From the NCBI GenBank assembly GCA_031308135.1, contig JAHLJT010003656.1, positions 69,830,984 to 69,894,983 on the forward strand: DNA of 64,000 nucleotides, given 5' to 3'. Below, in pieces: positions 10,991 to 23,119 of this stretch. The notes beneath the pieces are model-generated. The model was not told the DNA's origin. It saw only the letters and a list, made by a program, of their open reading frames with translations, and made no database searches. Numbering within the stretch: the stretch's first letter is position 1; the number at the start of each line of letters is the position of its first letter. The DNA comes from Acheta domesticus (lineage: Eukaryota > Arthropoda > Insecta > Orthoptera > Gryllidae). The position numbers were made by a program, and so were the translations under genes.

Positions 10991-11500
10991 CTGCAACGTA
11001 TGATCTCCACGACCACCTCCATGTACACGACCTCCCTCGTGCCTCCTGCCCCCCCCCTCAGGCTCGTGGTTCCAAGGGGTTACGTCACACACGGCGTGGA
11101 ACCCGTGCAGGCGCGTGGGCACGGAGTATTAAAGCGTGCTGCACTCTCAAAACGCTCATCCAGTGCTTTTTCAAGGCCCTTAATATATTTGCGGGGGTAA
11201 CATTAAATATCTACTTATACAGCACAGATCGTTGCGATTTTTATCTAGTGGTGTGGAAGACTACAGCAAATCACCACAGTTTCTATTTCTTCCATATCAA
11301 CATTGATTCACAACTTGAATTGCGTCGTTTCAGATCCACTATATTTTTTCTTTAACCCAAAAGCTCATTGTTTATCAAAGCACATTGACCCTTTATTTTA
11401 CGCAATTATATCTAATAAGAAGATTCTTTGATCACAGTTGAATATCAACATTTGAAAATGTCGGAATGGAAATGTTATATTACACATGTGTGATAATTAA

Positions 11501-11568
11501 GAAAATAATTATTGCTTATACTTTGTAGCAATAGTCTGCTAGAATAAGAGGAGACAATAATTATTTTC
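11501..11568. repeat. Short perfect inverted repeat
   Basis: GAAAATAATTATTG at 11501 is repeated as its exact inverse CAATAATTATTTTC ending at 11568, with about 40 bases between the arms. It may be a small MITE remnant or chance in AT-rich DNA. Confidence 0.4.
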
Positions 11569-11835
11569 TAACAATTACAAAACGCTAAGCCGAATACTAG
11601 TATACCTTTTGTAGATTCAAAATACCAAGTAATGATCTCAATTATTATTTTACTAGCTTAGTTTTCTTTAAACAGTTTTAATGTTTTTTTGGACTACTTA
11701 ATGTGAGTTTTTTTTCGTTAGATTGAAAGACTTACAAATCAAGAGTCTTCGGGTGGCCTCTTGTTTGCTTCTTGTTGCAGATAACTGTTTTGCCCTTTAG
11801 CCCTGAAGTACGTGAGAGGCCCTCGTAGATAGAAG

Positions 11836-12180
11836 AATGTTTGGAGCAATGGTGGGAGATATGGTGGAAGGATTTGTGAAAGGATTGGCGCGTAGAATAG
11901 ATAGAGGAATAGTCGGAAGAATAGTGGAAGGAATGGTGAGGAGAATAGTGGAAGGAACGGTGGGAAGAATAGTGGAAGGAATGGTGAGGAGAATAGTGGA
12001 AGGAACGGTGGGAAGAATAGTGGAAAGAATGGAGGAAGAATGATGGGGGTATGATGAAATGGATGATCGGAGGAATAGCGTGAGGAATAGCGTGAGTAAT
12101 GGTGGGATGAATGGTGGGATGAATGGTGGGAGGAATGGTGGAAGGAATGGTGGGAGGAATGGTGGGAGGAATGAGAGAAT
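11836..12180 (+). repeat. 12/24-bp minisatellite (GGAATGGTGGGA-type)
   Basis: Tandem 12-base modules such as GGAATAGTGGAA, GGAATGGTGAGG and GGAACGGTGGGA are arranged as 24- and 48-base higher units at 11920-12020. A simpler GGAATGGTGGGA array runs to 12172. Frames through it give regular Ile/Val/Gly- or Pro/Ile/His-rich peptides and are artefacts. Confidence 0.88.
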
Positions 12181-12779
12181 GATTTGGCCACGGCATTGAG
12201 TCACGCATAACTCGTGCAGATTGCAAACCTTTCAATTGGAACGTACGTCAGTGCTACTGTCTATTGCTGCCGTTTCAAAGACAAGGATGGTGCAGAAGGC
12301 GAGGAAATACGCAATAATGTACGACAAAACAGTGCAAATGTCGTGAAAGTTTACACTTGGTGCCGCATGCACTCATATACACATATTCTCTGGTGTATAA
12401 AACTTACGCGGGGCAATTGGCGGGAAAATTAATACTACATTTTCAAAGAAAAACGGTGAACTTACCCAGTTTTCCCTAAGGGCGGGTAGCAATCAAGGAC
12501 AGTGGAATCCGTCGGGATGTGTGAGTGTGTGTATGTGCGTGCGTGTGCCTCTTTACTTCGCAACGTCGTGTTTATAAAAAACGTATGTGAAATCTTCAAA
12601 ATAATTAGTGAATTATAACAACTCCTCTAAGTCCTACAGTACTATCCAAATTTTGCATTGCATATGATCAGGTGGAGGAAAAATGCCAGGCATCTTCTTC
12701 TTTTCATTTCACTTCGTGAAACGAAATGGAAATCAATGAAGCAAGCAATCATAGATATCAACATCCAGCTGTGTCGGAC

Positions 12780-13030
12780 AGAGCCGACCTTGAGCCGCCG
12801 ACAGGTTCCCTACCTTCTTCGCTTCGCCACCTATTGATGTAGGCGGAAGTAGAAGATGCACCGGCGGCGGGGGCGGCGAGGTTTCTCGGAGGCATCACAA
12901 ACGACCTCTCCTGCGCTCAGCCGCTGACCCGGATGCGAACCCTAACCTCTGCCGCCTCAGCCCCCACCCCCGTCCCCGCCCCCTCTCTCTGCTCCCGTCC
13001 GTGCTCCCACCGCCTCCCCCGCCTAGATCA
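12780..13030. other. GC-rich island
   Basis: CpG-rich DNA including GGCGGCGGGGGCGGCGAGG near 12863, turning to CCCC-rich pyrimidine sequence at 12960-13025. No coding feature is recognised. Confidence 0.5.
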
Positions 13031-13639
13031 TCTTTGTACTCCCTGTGGGAGTGCCAAGTGAAGACCTTGTGATATTTCTGATACGTCAGGAATGGATACT
13101 TCGCAAGAACGTATCCAATCTATTATTAAACGCACCTTGTGCGAAGAACCGTCATTTGAGAAGTAGACTCGCACCGCAAGACATTTCAGGACAAGGAAGG
13201 AAATATAGTAAATGGAGTAACTATGGCGTGGTACCGGGAATTATATAAATGTATTCACTGCGAATGTGATATGATTCGTGATAGATCCATGACGGTCAAC
13301 TTTTAAGAGTTATGTGCTTATGTATTAGATACGGATAGCTGGATAACGGAGATATGGACATGATTGTATTATTCATATAGTATGGATTATTGTATCTTAG
13401 AGCTCTAATGAAGGATCAACAACGTGTCCGAAACTTCAGTCTTCATTCCATAAATATAAAAGTTGTCAATACCCAAGAACTACGCATCAATTTGTGATTA
13501 CAATAGCGGAGAACCGAACCCGATACGAAATCATTTAAAAACGGATACATGAACACGACGCATTTTTTGGCGTCTTTTGAATTTCCCATGTTACTGTGAG
13601 TACTTTTTCTCTGGCTCCCGAAGTAGGAAGAGAAGCCTC

Positions 13640-13970
13640 TAATAGAGACCACCAGGAAACGGGCGCGAAAGGGGAGTGGCGAGAGGGATAAATCTCGGCG
13701 GGGGGAGGGGAGGGAGGGGCCGAGCGAGAAAGGAGCGTGCACGGGGCGCGAGAAGGCGGGCTAAATCGCAGGGACCCGGTTGGCCTCGGGTCTTCGTATC
13801 GCCTATTAGGTAATGGAGCTCCGTAGTATTTACGTGCTGCGAGGGAGGGAAAAGGACGAAGCCGCCGCCGCCGCCGCTGGAGACTGCGGCGCGGGCCGGC
13901 TCAGTCGACCTGCGGTTGCGTCGCCACGCGCGCAAGAAATGGAAATGAAGAGAGGAATTGTGCAGGTGCC
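13640..13970. other. CpG-dense island with GCC run
   Basis: A GC-rich segment with a G-rich tract (13690-13745) and a GCCGCC run at 13860-13876. A 68-codon plus-strand frame crosses it but looks compositional. No gene is recognised. Confidence 0.5.
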
Positions 13971-16148
13971 AAGGGGTGAGAAATTCGCGCAAAAAATGAC
14001 GGGAAGGGCGGCACGATAAATGAGACAGTATCACGAATGATACACTCCTCTGTGGTGCCGCGGTATGATTTACAGGTGAACTTGAATTCATTTGCAATAC
14101 TTGTGCATCACAAAGAACAACGCCGTGTGATTTTGTTTCGCCAAGGCTGTCTACACTTCATGCGCCTTTTCTGAACGTGCGATGACAGTTACATATTATC
14201 AGAACGCTTGTACATGAGGGTATAACGCATTTCTTTATACCTTGGGTCCTCCAATCATTCTTCGGCGATTACAAGACTCGCCTGACAACATTAAAGTAAT
14301 TCAGAATGATATTCATCTGAGAGAACAAGGAAAAGCTGAAAAAAATATTAAGAATCGGATATTCCGTATGAAAAACAACACTACTCAAAGTGACAAAACC
14401 GAAGTTCGCGAGAACCTGCTAGGAATCGAAATGTATGTTAATGAGTCTTAATGAATTGTAATGGTTCCAGTTTCTAGTAAAGGCAGCAGATAAAAAGAGA
14501 ACCAACGTCGTACAGAATGAATATTTGATCAAAACGTATTGCAAACAAATAAAATTAATTATCAATAGCTCATCAAAACTCATTTAAATTATGAGAATAA
14601 AATGATACAGTAATGATAAAGAGAACAAATGTTTCAAAAAACAAACCAAATATAAAGATATTGCAGCACATTAAAGTAAACAATGTAAACAATTATTTTT
14701 TTGAACATTTACCTCATAAAGCAGCCATTTCCATAGAATTCTGCAGTTTAAAAAATTGAGATTTTTCGAACTTGGACGGGAAAAATGTGTTACCACCAGA
14801 AAGCGGTTCTGTGTTTACTGTAGAATATAGGTCAATGCTTTAAGACTACTAATGATATCTGATAAGTAATGTCCGTAACAATGGTTATGCGAATACCAAC
14901 TTTTACATTTCGTATACAAAATGAGTAATTCGTATTTTCGTTGGCAAAAAAAGGTTTTGTACTGACTTTATTAGTCAGAAATATAGCTGCAGAAATAAGC
15001 AGATAGATAAAAAAATAATCTTTGCCCGTCGGCCAAAACGAGAATCTTTTTAGAAGTAGGCCTTTTATTAGTCTCGTTCAAAAAACTTCATATTTTGGCC
15101 GGTATATAAACTACTCTCATAAACTTCATGATGATTTCTGATTCCTCCGATTATCTCCGCAAATGCAAATACAATCTTTTATGGATTTTGTTGGGTTACT
15201 TCGCCCTACTATTCTGCTATTGTTAATGAAGCTTGATTGATTTACAAGATTGTATCTAATCATGATACGGATTGGTTAGGTTATGGATAGTGATGGAAAT
15301 TGTACTTAGTGTTGGTTGTCAAACGATGGGGGAGGTTTTGTTAGGGAAGAATTTCTTGTGTTCTGTGGTGGAGGAATATTATTGATGTCAAATTTTTTTC
15401 TTGTTCTTTTCTCTGACTTAAAATAAACTGAATAATGACTATATATTAAATGAGTAATGACCTTCTGCCCAAAAAATACAAGCTAGTGTGTGATTGCAGC
15501 TATTTTTTGTATGCCCGAAATCTAAGCAGGGAAGGCATTGAACCGGGCCCCTACATTTATTCCTTTTTTTCGGATTTACACTTAGGTTTCAGATTTGTTT
15601 AGTTTGGAGAATGTTTTCAAAGTTCTGTGAGTCGTCAAATTCCGCGACAATCGCCGCTATTGGACATTTTTTAACAGCCTTTTAAAGCCAGCCAGACATT
15701 TAAAAGGGAGGGGTGTTGCGACTTCAGGTCTTGATATAATTCTTCTTTGATGACGGATGCATGAATGTTCTTGAATATTACAGATAATTTCTTGTTCCCC
15801 GGATCTTTGTAGGAGTGAAAGTTTCTTTTATGGTTGAACGAGATATTTAGTGGCTTTTCTAAAGTCTGTAACGGTTGCAGACTTAATTTTCAATTTGTTG
15901 TTATTGTAGTCAGAGGTGATCCAAGAAGTTATATTGTTTTTTCCTATTAAACTCTGCTACATTTGAGATGAATTTCACAAAGATTGGGGTATTTTAACAT
16001 TTTTGGAAGTTTCTGGCGAGTTTTCTCGATGAAAACATACTTCCAACGATTCTCCAAATTTTTTAGAGATGTGAATTTGTTACGAACTGGCACTAAATAT
16101 TGGATATATGCGTCTTTGGTGAGCTTTTTAAGAGGTTGTTCTGTTGGA

Positions 16149-16481
16149 TTACTGTCTGCCTCTTTTACCGATGTTTTTGTTTATGAACAGTATTTCACTC
16201 CCGATGGAAGACGCATTCACTGCACCATTGCATGGAGGTTGGCTACTAACCTGTTGGGAACCACCTGTGGCCAAGTCAAGGTATGAAACATTTGTACCGT
16301 GTATGCTGCCGTCGAGAGACTGCAAATTGTGATAGTCGTTGTGGTGTTGAAGTCCCATGCTGTCGATGCCAGGGGGTTGGCTTTCATGCTTATGGGTGGA
16401 GTTTACCTCTGTGCCACTCTCTGGGTTGTAAAGGATCGCAATTGATTCTGCTGCGGGCAAGGCCTCCCGAGGCGGCTTCAC
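16149..16481 (-). other. 110-codon open frame, possible repeat or exon fragment
   Basis: This minus-strand frame has a mixed, protein-like composition (starts MKPPREALPAAES, includes NPESGTEVNSTHKHESQPPG), unlike the simple-repeat frames elsewhere. The local DNA is less AT-rich than its surroundings. I do not recognise a domain, and there is no signal peptide or membrane segment. It could be a decayed transposon or gene fragment, or chance. Confidence 0.25.
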
Positions 16482-17374
16482 TGTGTATTTTGATGTATTA
16501 GCGGTTCACGAAGAAGTAGTATAACTGAAGCACTATAGAAAACACTGCACTAACTTACGAAGCACTATTATTATATAAGACACTGCAAGTCTGGGTAGAC
16601 GGCGAGTGTTGAGTGATAACTCAGCTCGACACTCTGACAGTATTTCCGTTGGGTGCGCTGCTTGGAGTTCCACTGGGGACGACTGTTCCCCACCGAGGCT
16701 CAAAGCGAAGTGTTGTCGCTCTACAGGTACTCGAGGTAGTCAATAGCCGAATGAAGTCGATATATATGATTACACATTCTGCAAAATGTTCACGGCATCA
16801 CAACATAATGTGACTTTGACGAATGCGAGTATGTACATACTCGAAATATTCAGAATTATTCCTGTTGAGTGCTATATCGAGAGACAGTTTTAGGGGTTGA
16901 AAGAGGTGATGATGCAGTTAACATTTCTTAAGGGCTGAATTTACGATTTCGAGAAGGTATAGAACAAGTTTTATATATAATAACTTCACGATGAATTGAA
17001 AACGCAAACTCCGACACCGCGTGACCAATCTCCATAAATGGTGGCACTTCTGCAGGTTTTTTCACCCAGGTTTGTGCGGGGTTAATTATGTTCTAATTCC
17101 ACTACATGACGCTGTAGAACAAAACTAAATATTTAACGTGAAATGCAAACTGCAACACTCATCAGCATTTTGAATCTATATCACTAAATGACTCCTAAAC
17201 GAAGCGTTCTAGGACATTAAAAACTAAAATTTAGTGGCCGGAAACCTCAAAGAAACATTTTTCACATCGTAATCTACAGGATAGGTATATGAACATTCTG
17301 TTACATTTTTGCTGATTCGGCGCTTCTCGATATTACCTCACCTGCTCAGAGACGTGCAGAATCTGCAACTAATT

Positions 17375-17505
17375 GTCAATGAGAGGGACAGAAACAGTCA
17401 GACTGAGATGGACAGAGAAAGACGGAGAGACAAAGAGAGAGAGGGAGAGGGAGGGAGTGAGAGAGAAAGGAAGGGAGATGGAAGGGGAAAGAGAGAGATG
17501 AAGGA
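17375..17505 (+). repeat. GA-rich purine tract
   Basis: About 130 bases of AGAGAGGGAG-type purine-rich low-complexity sequence. The 74-codon frame through it is Arg/Glu-rich and compositional. Confidence 0.75.
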
Positions 17506-19169
17506 CAGAACAACGTATGCCGGGTTCCACTAGTTTACTACAAATTGGAACAAGTTTACTACAAATTGGAACTGTTTTGTTAATAGATCTCGATAATCAG
17601 AGTTTTTCTGCCGAAAAAATAGTCGATTTCCACCGCACGTACACAATTTTCTTCTTCCGTAGTAAGGAGAGAAAGTAAAAAGGAAAATTCGGCCAAAGAA
17701 TTAAAATAAAATAACGAAACACCATCAGGTTTCTATGATTGAAGGAATATGAACAACTCAATTACAATCCCCATTTTGAAATCCAAAAAACCTTCGAATT
17801 TACAGTTTTCCTCCAAAACAAAAATTATGATTGTAAGGATGTGCAAACATCCTCTTTCATACATCCGCAGTTGATATTTAGGGAGCTGCACGAAGTTAAT
17901 ATGTTACGGAGAAAGTGAAAATCTTACCTAATTCACGAATTATGCTGTTAGCGGCTCACAATTTCCAAAATGCAGTGACCAAGTCGCAAATAGAAACAGT
18001 TCGAAGGCTTGATGAAGTTGACACCAGCCAACTCTAGATGGCTAGGGTAGGTGAAGAACGTTTCGGTGACTAGGAATAGCAGATAATAAAAGAATCAGTC
18101 TGCTGGCGTATTGGTGAGTTTACTGAGAGATAATGTGTGAATATAGAGTTCCACTGTCTGAGTCGTAAATTTATGTTTACGTGATACCGCGTAATCTAGC
18201 CCAACCTCACAATATGCTTCAGTTCACGCTTCGCTAGGTATTTGCGAGTTCGTGTCCAAGTTCCGACCTTCAACCTTCGCAATTTACATAAATAAACCTT
18301 GAGTAGGTGCGAAGCATATTCTACTCCACACTTCTATTCCAAAATAGTACTTCTTGCATAAGGACAAAACGCTTCAAACTCAATCACCTTTCTTTAGCCA
18401 ACACAACGTGGCTGATTATCATCAGCCCCCCTTGTGGACATTATCCGGATAAAGCCCGAAATGATTCGTTCATCGTCATTCGTGCAGATTTTTTTACAAC
18501 GTGATGCAAATGTGCTATTTAAACGGGTCCTCCAAACAACAGCCGTATTTTAGTCTTTAGCTATGATATATCCACAAACTGATCAGTCTTTAGATCTGCA
18601 TAGATTTTGTCTTCCCTTTACAGAAAGCTTTTTGTACATTCAGGGAGCTTTAGTTTTATATACTCTGTTCGCTGCTTTTTGCATGCATCAGGTGAACCCG
18701 TTTGTACAGCGTTTCAGTTATAATGTTTGTTTTTGAAATCATCCTAAGATTTTTATTTTGGATCTACGAAAGGAGGATTAGCACTATCTTTAACTTCATA
18801 TTGATAGAATATGTTTGTTAGCATATGGAAATTTTAATTTGTTGTAATAATTTATTAATACTTAATTTGTGATGATTATAATTTTATGGTTTGCAAACAA
18901 TTCTTAATCAATTGTTTAACCATTATGATTATTTATTATTATTTATCTTAAATAATATGTTCAAATGGTTTAGTTTGTTGTACGTTCATATGATTTTTTA
19001 TCCTAATGATGATAATATAGAGAAATTGTCGAAATGTGATAAAATGAATTATAATGTGAACAATGTTTTCCTTTTTAATATACATGACCAATTAAAATTG
19101 TCATGAAGCGAAGGAAAAGAAAAGGGACCATACATTTATTTATTAGGAGATCATATATTTACTTGCTCG

Positions 19170-19342
19170 CCGCTTCAGTTCTCGAACTGCAGGGCGCATC
19201 GGGCTGCGCGTGCGCCGGCGAGTGCGCGTGCAGTTGTTTGGGGAGAGGCGCGCGTCGCCGCCGCAGCGGTGGGCGGCGCACGGTGGGGCGCGGTGGGGCG
19301 CGCGCATAATATGTGGGTCGTGCGATAAACCGGAGCCCGCGC
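19170..19342. other. CpG island, left part, split by a SINE
   Basis: CpG-dense sequence (GCGCGTGCGCCGGCGAGTGCGC and GTGGGGCGCG runs) ends at the SINE insertion point. It resumes after the SINE with GGAGCCCGCGCTCGCGACGC at 19841-19860. Before the insertion the island was continuous. Confidence 0.6.
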
Positions 19343-19839
19343 CACCGGGAAAAAAGATGGATCAGGACGTCTGACCGGGAGATCCCAGGGGCCGAGTCTC
19401 AACAGTTGTAGGATATTCGACTCTAGCGTGTGAAGAATTCTAGCGGACGCTGTGTGGTGAATTCTAGCGGCTGGCTGCTATGATCGGTTCTTTTTCTCCC
19501 ATCAACATCAGGCGAATGCCGGATCAGTATCGTAATATACGGACCACGGACTGCGCGATCTTTCCTTCTTCTTCCTTCTGTTATCCTCACCCGTTACTTA
19601 CACACACCTACACTACTACACTCGGAGACCAGTCGAGAGCTTGTCCCGGCTGGGGCATGCCACGCCAGTGGGAGATACCTAGGTGAGGAAAATCCCCTAA
19701 ACCGACGTAGATCAGCGCCCGATCACACTACGAAACGGGGAAAGATGACCACCACCTCCCGCGATAAACAGAAAACCACTGACGGGAATGACGTTAACAG
19801 TTGACGCGACCGGGATCACTAATCGATCACTGAATCAAT
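19343..19839 (+). mobile_element. SINE family A with 12-bp target duplication
   Basis: The element carries the family's landmark blocks: TCTGACCGGGAGATCCCAGG with a degenerate B box, GAATTCTAGCGGCTGGCTGC, CATCAACATCAGGCGAATGC, GCGCGATCTTTCCTTC, GAGACCAGTCGAGAGCTTGT, GCCAGTGGGAGATACCTAGG and CACTGACGGGAATGACGTTA. It is flanked by a direct repeat CGGAGCCCGCGC (19331-19342 and 19840-19851), the signature of LINE-assisted retroposition. It interrupts a CpG island. The GAATTCTAGCGG block is duplicated inside it. Confidence 0.9.
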
Positions 19840-20064
19840 CGGAGCCCGCGCTCGCGACGCGGCTCGACACTTTTCTTTATTGTATTTTTCTGGTGCAGTG
19901 GATTAATCACTTTACAGAACAGTTACAGAGTACATTTCACACATAGAACACATAGAACATGCTATGTTTAAATCTTTAGAAATAAGGAGGGAGTTCCCTC
20001 TGGGATCCTCTTCAACCATCTAGCAGTGCGGAACTGGATTTACTTTTTTAGTTATTAGGGAACC

Positions 20065-20068
<4 letters not shown>

Positions 20069-20102
<34 letters not shown>

Positions 20103-20145
20103 GTATTATATACTATATATATATATATATTATATATATATATAA
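20069..20145. repeat. TA dinucleotide microsatellite
   Basis: Three (TA)n runs separated by single-step interruptions, immediately before a CpG island. Confidence 0.95.
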
Positions 20146-20164
20146 ATAAATTAGAGTAGGGAGC

Positions 20165-20488
20165 TCGACAGTGAGTTGCGCGGCTGGGCCGGCGTGGCTG
20201 CGGCGCTGGCGCTGGCGCAGGCGCTGGCGCTGGCGGGGAGGCCTTGGCGCTGGCCTTGGCGCGCGGCGCGGCGCGGTGTGGCGCGGTGCGGCGCGCGGCG
20301 GCCGGCCCGCGGGGCAGGCCAACGGGCCCCGCCCGCCCGCCAGCCCGCCCGGGGACCCGGGCGCCCGCGCCGCGCCGCGCCGCGCCGCTCTCGGGCGGGG
20401 CCGCCGCCGCCGCCGCCGCCGCCCACGCCCCCCGGCCATGCCCTCCAATGCATCGGCGCTGCGCCGCGCCACACCGCGCCCGGTGGGC
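20165..20488. other. CpG-dense island with GCTGGC and GCC repeats
   Basis: One of the most GC-rich stretches of the window. It holds a GGCGCTGGCGCTGGCG module, GCGCGGCGCGG runs and a GCCGCC run at 20401-20423. Long frames on both strands are Arg/Ala/Pro/Gly-rich and mutually overlapping, so I do not call a gene. It leads directly into the tandem repeat at 20489. Confidence 0.6.
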
Positions 20489-21084
20489 GTCTCCCGAATA
20501 AGAAGAGCTCGCCCGCGCGAGAGGTTGGCGAGGATCAGGGCCGCGCGCGCAAATTCGCCGCTTGGACCCCGGGCCCGCGCGGTGCCACGCCGGACTGCGT
20601 TTTACTCGCGTGCCCCGCCAAGTCGTATCGAGTTGCTCTGGAATGTCTTCCCTAATGGAAATGGAAATAAATCGGGAGGAGGTGTGGATGTTGTAGTCAG
20701 TTCGCAAAGTACACGAGTCATTATAATCTGACACTTTTTCTTCCTGTGGTGTTGTTGTGTGTGTGTTTTTTCCCAGTTTTATTGGATGTCGATTTCGATT
20801 GTCCTTGCAGGGTAGCCACTATGTCCCTCTTGGGGACTTCTTATTCGAGTGTCTCCCGAATAAGAAGAGCTCGCCCGCGCGAGAGATTCGTGGGGATCAG
20901 AGCCGCGCGCAGAAATTCGCCGCTTGGACCCCGGGCCAGCGCGACACCACGCGTTTTGCTTACGTGCCCCGCCAAGTCGTATCGAGTTGCTCTGGAATAT
21001 CTTCCCTAATGGAAATGGAAATAAATCGGGGGGAGGTGTCGATTGTAGCCAGTTCGTGATGAAGTACAAGAGGCATTATAATCT
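20489..21084 (+). repeat. Tandem A-B-A repeat, ~360-bp unit
   Basis: Block A (about 235-241 bp) occurs at 20489-20729 and 20851-21084. Both copies start GTCTCCCGAATAAGAAGAGC and end CATTATAATCT, and share CCGCTTGGACCCCGGGCC and GCCCCGCCAAGTCGTATCGA. Between them lies block B (about 20766-20850), with CGATTTCGATTGTCC and ACTATGTCCCTCTTGGGGA. A second B copy lies at 21727-21812, beyond a pogo-like insertion. The array was therefore at least A-B-A-B. Confidence 0.88.
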
Positions 21085-21089
21085 TACTA

Positions 21090-21718
21090 AAGTTGACTCC
21101 TTTGTAGTGAACTTCTGGAGATTAATATTTTTGTAACACTATAACAGATGTTCACTATATCCGATGATGTCAAATTAAAATTCAATAGAATTTCTCAACT
21201 ATGATTAATTCTATTAATATACAGATCAGTAAAATACATTTCCAGCACGAATTGAAAAGTTTAGTATCTTTATTTGTCCTTCAAAAATCAATTATTTTCA
21301 ATTGATTGCTTCGTACATTTTTAAATAGTAATTGCTCTAGATCCTCCCGCAGATTTCGTCCTCTCACCATATTTGATTCTGAATTGTCTATTATCTTTAG
21401 GTATCGTAATACAGTCTTGACACCCTTCAATGCCACTTGCACTTGGAAGTCCCACTCTTCGAAAGCCCTTTTTCTCACCCAATAACATGACTTGTAGCTT
21501 AGGAATTTGTGGCCAAGGCGATATATTATTTTCCAGGAGGGAATTAATTTCCAGGTCGTATTTCCTGTAATCGAGGTTCACTATAAACGAGGTTCAGGTT
21601 CCTTATAACCGAATCTTCTTATGTTTCTTTGTAATGTAAACGAAACGGAACCAGTGACATAAGTTCACTATAACCATGGATTCACTACATCCGAGTTCAC
21701 TATAACTGGAGTCGGCTG
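21090..21718. mobile_element. pogo/Tigger-like non-autonomous DNA transposon
   Basis: The left end reads AAGTTGACTCCTTTGTAGTG. The right end, inverted, reads CAGCCGACTCCAGTTATAGT. Both continue into GAAC. These are similar terminal inverted repeats flanked by TA on each side (21088-21089 and 21719-21720), as expected for the pogo branch of Tc1/mariner. Copies of TTCACTATAACCGA-type sequence recur inside both ends. Frames of 65 and 86 codons on the minus strand are not recognisable as transposase. The element separates two parts of a tandem repeat, so it inserted into that array. Length is 629 bp. Confidence 0.75.
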
Positions 21719-21726
21719 TATTTTTT

Positions 21727-21812
21727 TCTACCTGGGGGTTTTCCAGCTTCAGGGGATATCCATTTCGATTATCCGCGCCGGGTACCCAGTATGTCCCTCA
21801 TGGGGATATATA
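21727..21812 (+). repeat. Displaced block B of the 20.5-kb tandem repeat
   Basis: TTTTCCAGCTTCAGGGGATA and CATTTCGATTATCCGCGCCG followed by AGTATGTCCCTCATGGGGA match block B at 20766-20850 with scattered changes. Confidence 0.75.
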
Positions 21813-21929
21813 TTAACCTTAATACTAGACACACACTTGCAGGCTCCTCGGTCTATGGTCTGCAGACTCACAAGGCCTGCCGCGACAACACACACACACA
21901 TGAAAGACAAGGGTCAAACAACTAAACCC

Positions 21930-22001
21930 ACCGCGAGACTCGAACTCGCAACCCTTGCGACAGAGCCGCTGAGTCGGCGCGTGCTCTTGATCAGACCATT
22001 A
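21930..22001 (-). mobile_element. tRNA-like SINE head (family D)
   Basis: Read on the minus strand: TGGTCTGATCAAGAGCAC in the A-box position and GAGTTCGAGTCTCGC in the B-box position, with tRNA-like spacing. The body probably continues left to about 21835. It lacks a clean acceptor stem and the body is unlike family A, so I treat it as a separate SINE and not a tRNA gene. Confidence 0.6.
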
Positions 22002-22648
22002 TTTTCTGTAATACCGTAGAGCTCCTTTGATGGACCTGTAGTCATCTCCAGTAACAAATTACTTTTTACGCGCGCAAATTTTCGGGAGCCCTGGAATCCC
22101 TTCGCTAACTCCTTTACCACCATTAGTTGAATTAACAATAAAAGATAGCAACGAGCATTGTTGACAAAAATCTAATTCCTCTTAATGTCCACTCCAGTCT
22201 AACAAAAGCTATTTTGTATAGAATATTTGTTGCAGATTTGATACATTAGTCCTGCCGTCGAAGTAAATAATCCTCAACTCTTCTCATATCTAGCAAATTG
22301 GGGCCTCAAGAAAACGTGCGGTGATAATACCTACTTATTTATATTATGTATCTTAATACATAAAAGTTGATGTAGGCCATGTATGTATGCATGTGTGAGA
22401 GTGTTCCAGAAAAAACGTTTGACCGTGTACCAGAGTAATTTCTCTCCAGTTTCGCACGAAACATTTTCAGCAGTCGAGAAAGAAAATAAGGACTTTCGCG
22501 ATATCAGAAGTTTAGCTCGAATTTGGTTACACCCCAGATTATATTACTAGAGATGGTGAGAACCGCAATATATCTAGGTAGAGACGCTGTTGTCGGGCGC
22601 GTCAGAGTAGGATGGGCAGAGAGGATGGGATTGGTCGAGCGGATGGGC

Positions 22649-23107
22649 CGGGAGAGGCGCCTCAGGCATCAACTGAAGTCACTGCTGTGCCTCTGACCGG
22701 GAGGTCCTAGGTTCGAGTCCCATTAGTGGTAGGATTTTCGACACTTGCCACATAGCTAGGTCGAATTGAGTAGTTGTCGGGAGTCTAGCGGCAGGCTGCG
22801 CTGATCCATGGTTTCCATGGTTTCTCTGATCAACCAGGCGAATGCCGGAGCAGTACCTAGCACGATCTTTCCTTCCTCTTCCTTGACCTAGTGGGAGACC
22901 AGACGGGAGCTTTGTGCTTGTCCCGACTGGTGGGTGATATCTGGTTGGGTAAAACCCGGCAAGCTGACATGTAGGTCGGCGCCAGATCTCACCAACCATC
23001 TCGGGAAGATCACCGCCACTTCCCGATGAAACATTTTATCTACACTTACGGGAATAGTGACCTTAGGAGACTACGCGCCAGGAACATTTAAGGAAACAAT
23101 CATTCAA
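22649..23107 (+). mobile_element. SINE family A, full length, 9-bp target duplication
   Basis: A well-preserved copy. The tRNA-like head has a degenerate A box (GCGCCTCAGGCATC) and a good B box (AGGTTCGAGTCCC). The body runs through GTCTAGCGGCAGGCTGC, CTGATCAACCAGGCGAATGC, CACGATCTTTCCTTCC, GAGACCAGACGGGAGC, GTCGGCGCCAGATCTC, GGGAAGATCACCGCCACTTC and CTACACTTACGGG, and ends with CGCGCCAGGAA. The direct repeat CGGATGGGC flanks it (22640-22648, 23108-23116). Pol III would have transcribed it from the internal boxes. Confidence 0.9.
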
Positions 23108-23119
23108 CGGATGGGCAGT

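Larger units (their letters stand above)
14000..19140. other. AT-rich DNA without recognised genes
   Basis: About 5 kb of mostly AT-rich sequence. Exceptions, listed separately, are an open frame at 16149-16481 and a GA-rich tract at 17375. I see no transposon ends, splice-bounded exons or RNA genes. Confidence 0.55.

Noticed and set aside
11732..12235. 167-codon His/Ser/Pro-rich minus frame
   Set aside because: It spans the 12/24-bp minisatellite. The peptide is a periodic translation of the unit.
13639..14097. 152-codon minus frame
   Set aside because: Its C-terminal half is CpG-island sequence with Arg/Pro/Leu bias. No domain is recognisable.
20048..20734. 228- and 186-codon frames on opposite strands
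   Set aside because: They overlap in a CpG island and a TA microsatellite, with Ala/Arg/Gly/Pro composition and no domain.
21930..22001. Possible functional tRNA genes here and at 25548-25628, 29757-29860 and 60134-60220
   Set aside because: The B boxes are good, but acceptor stems do not pair and repeat-like bodies follow, so SINE heads fit better.
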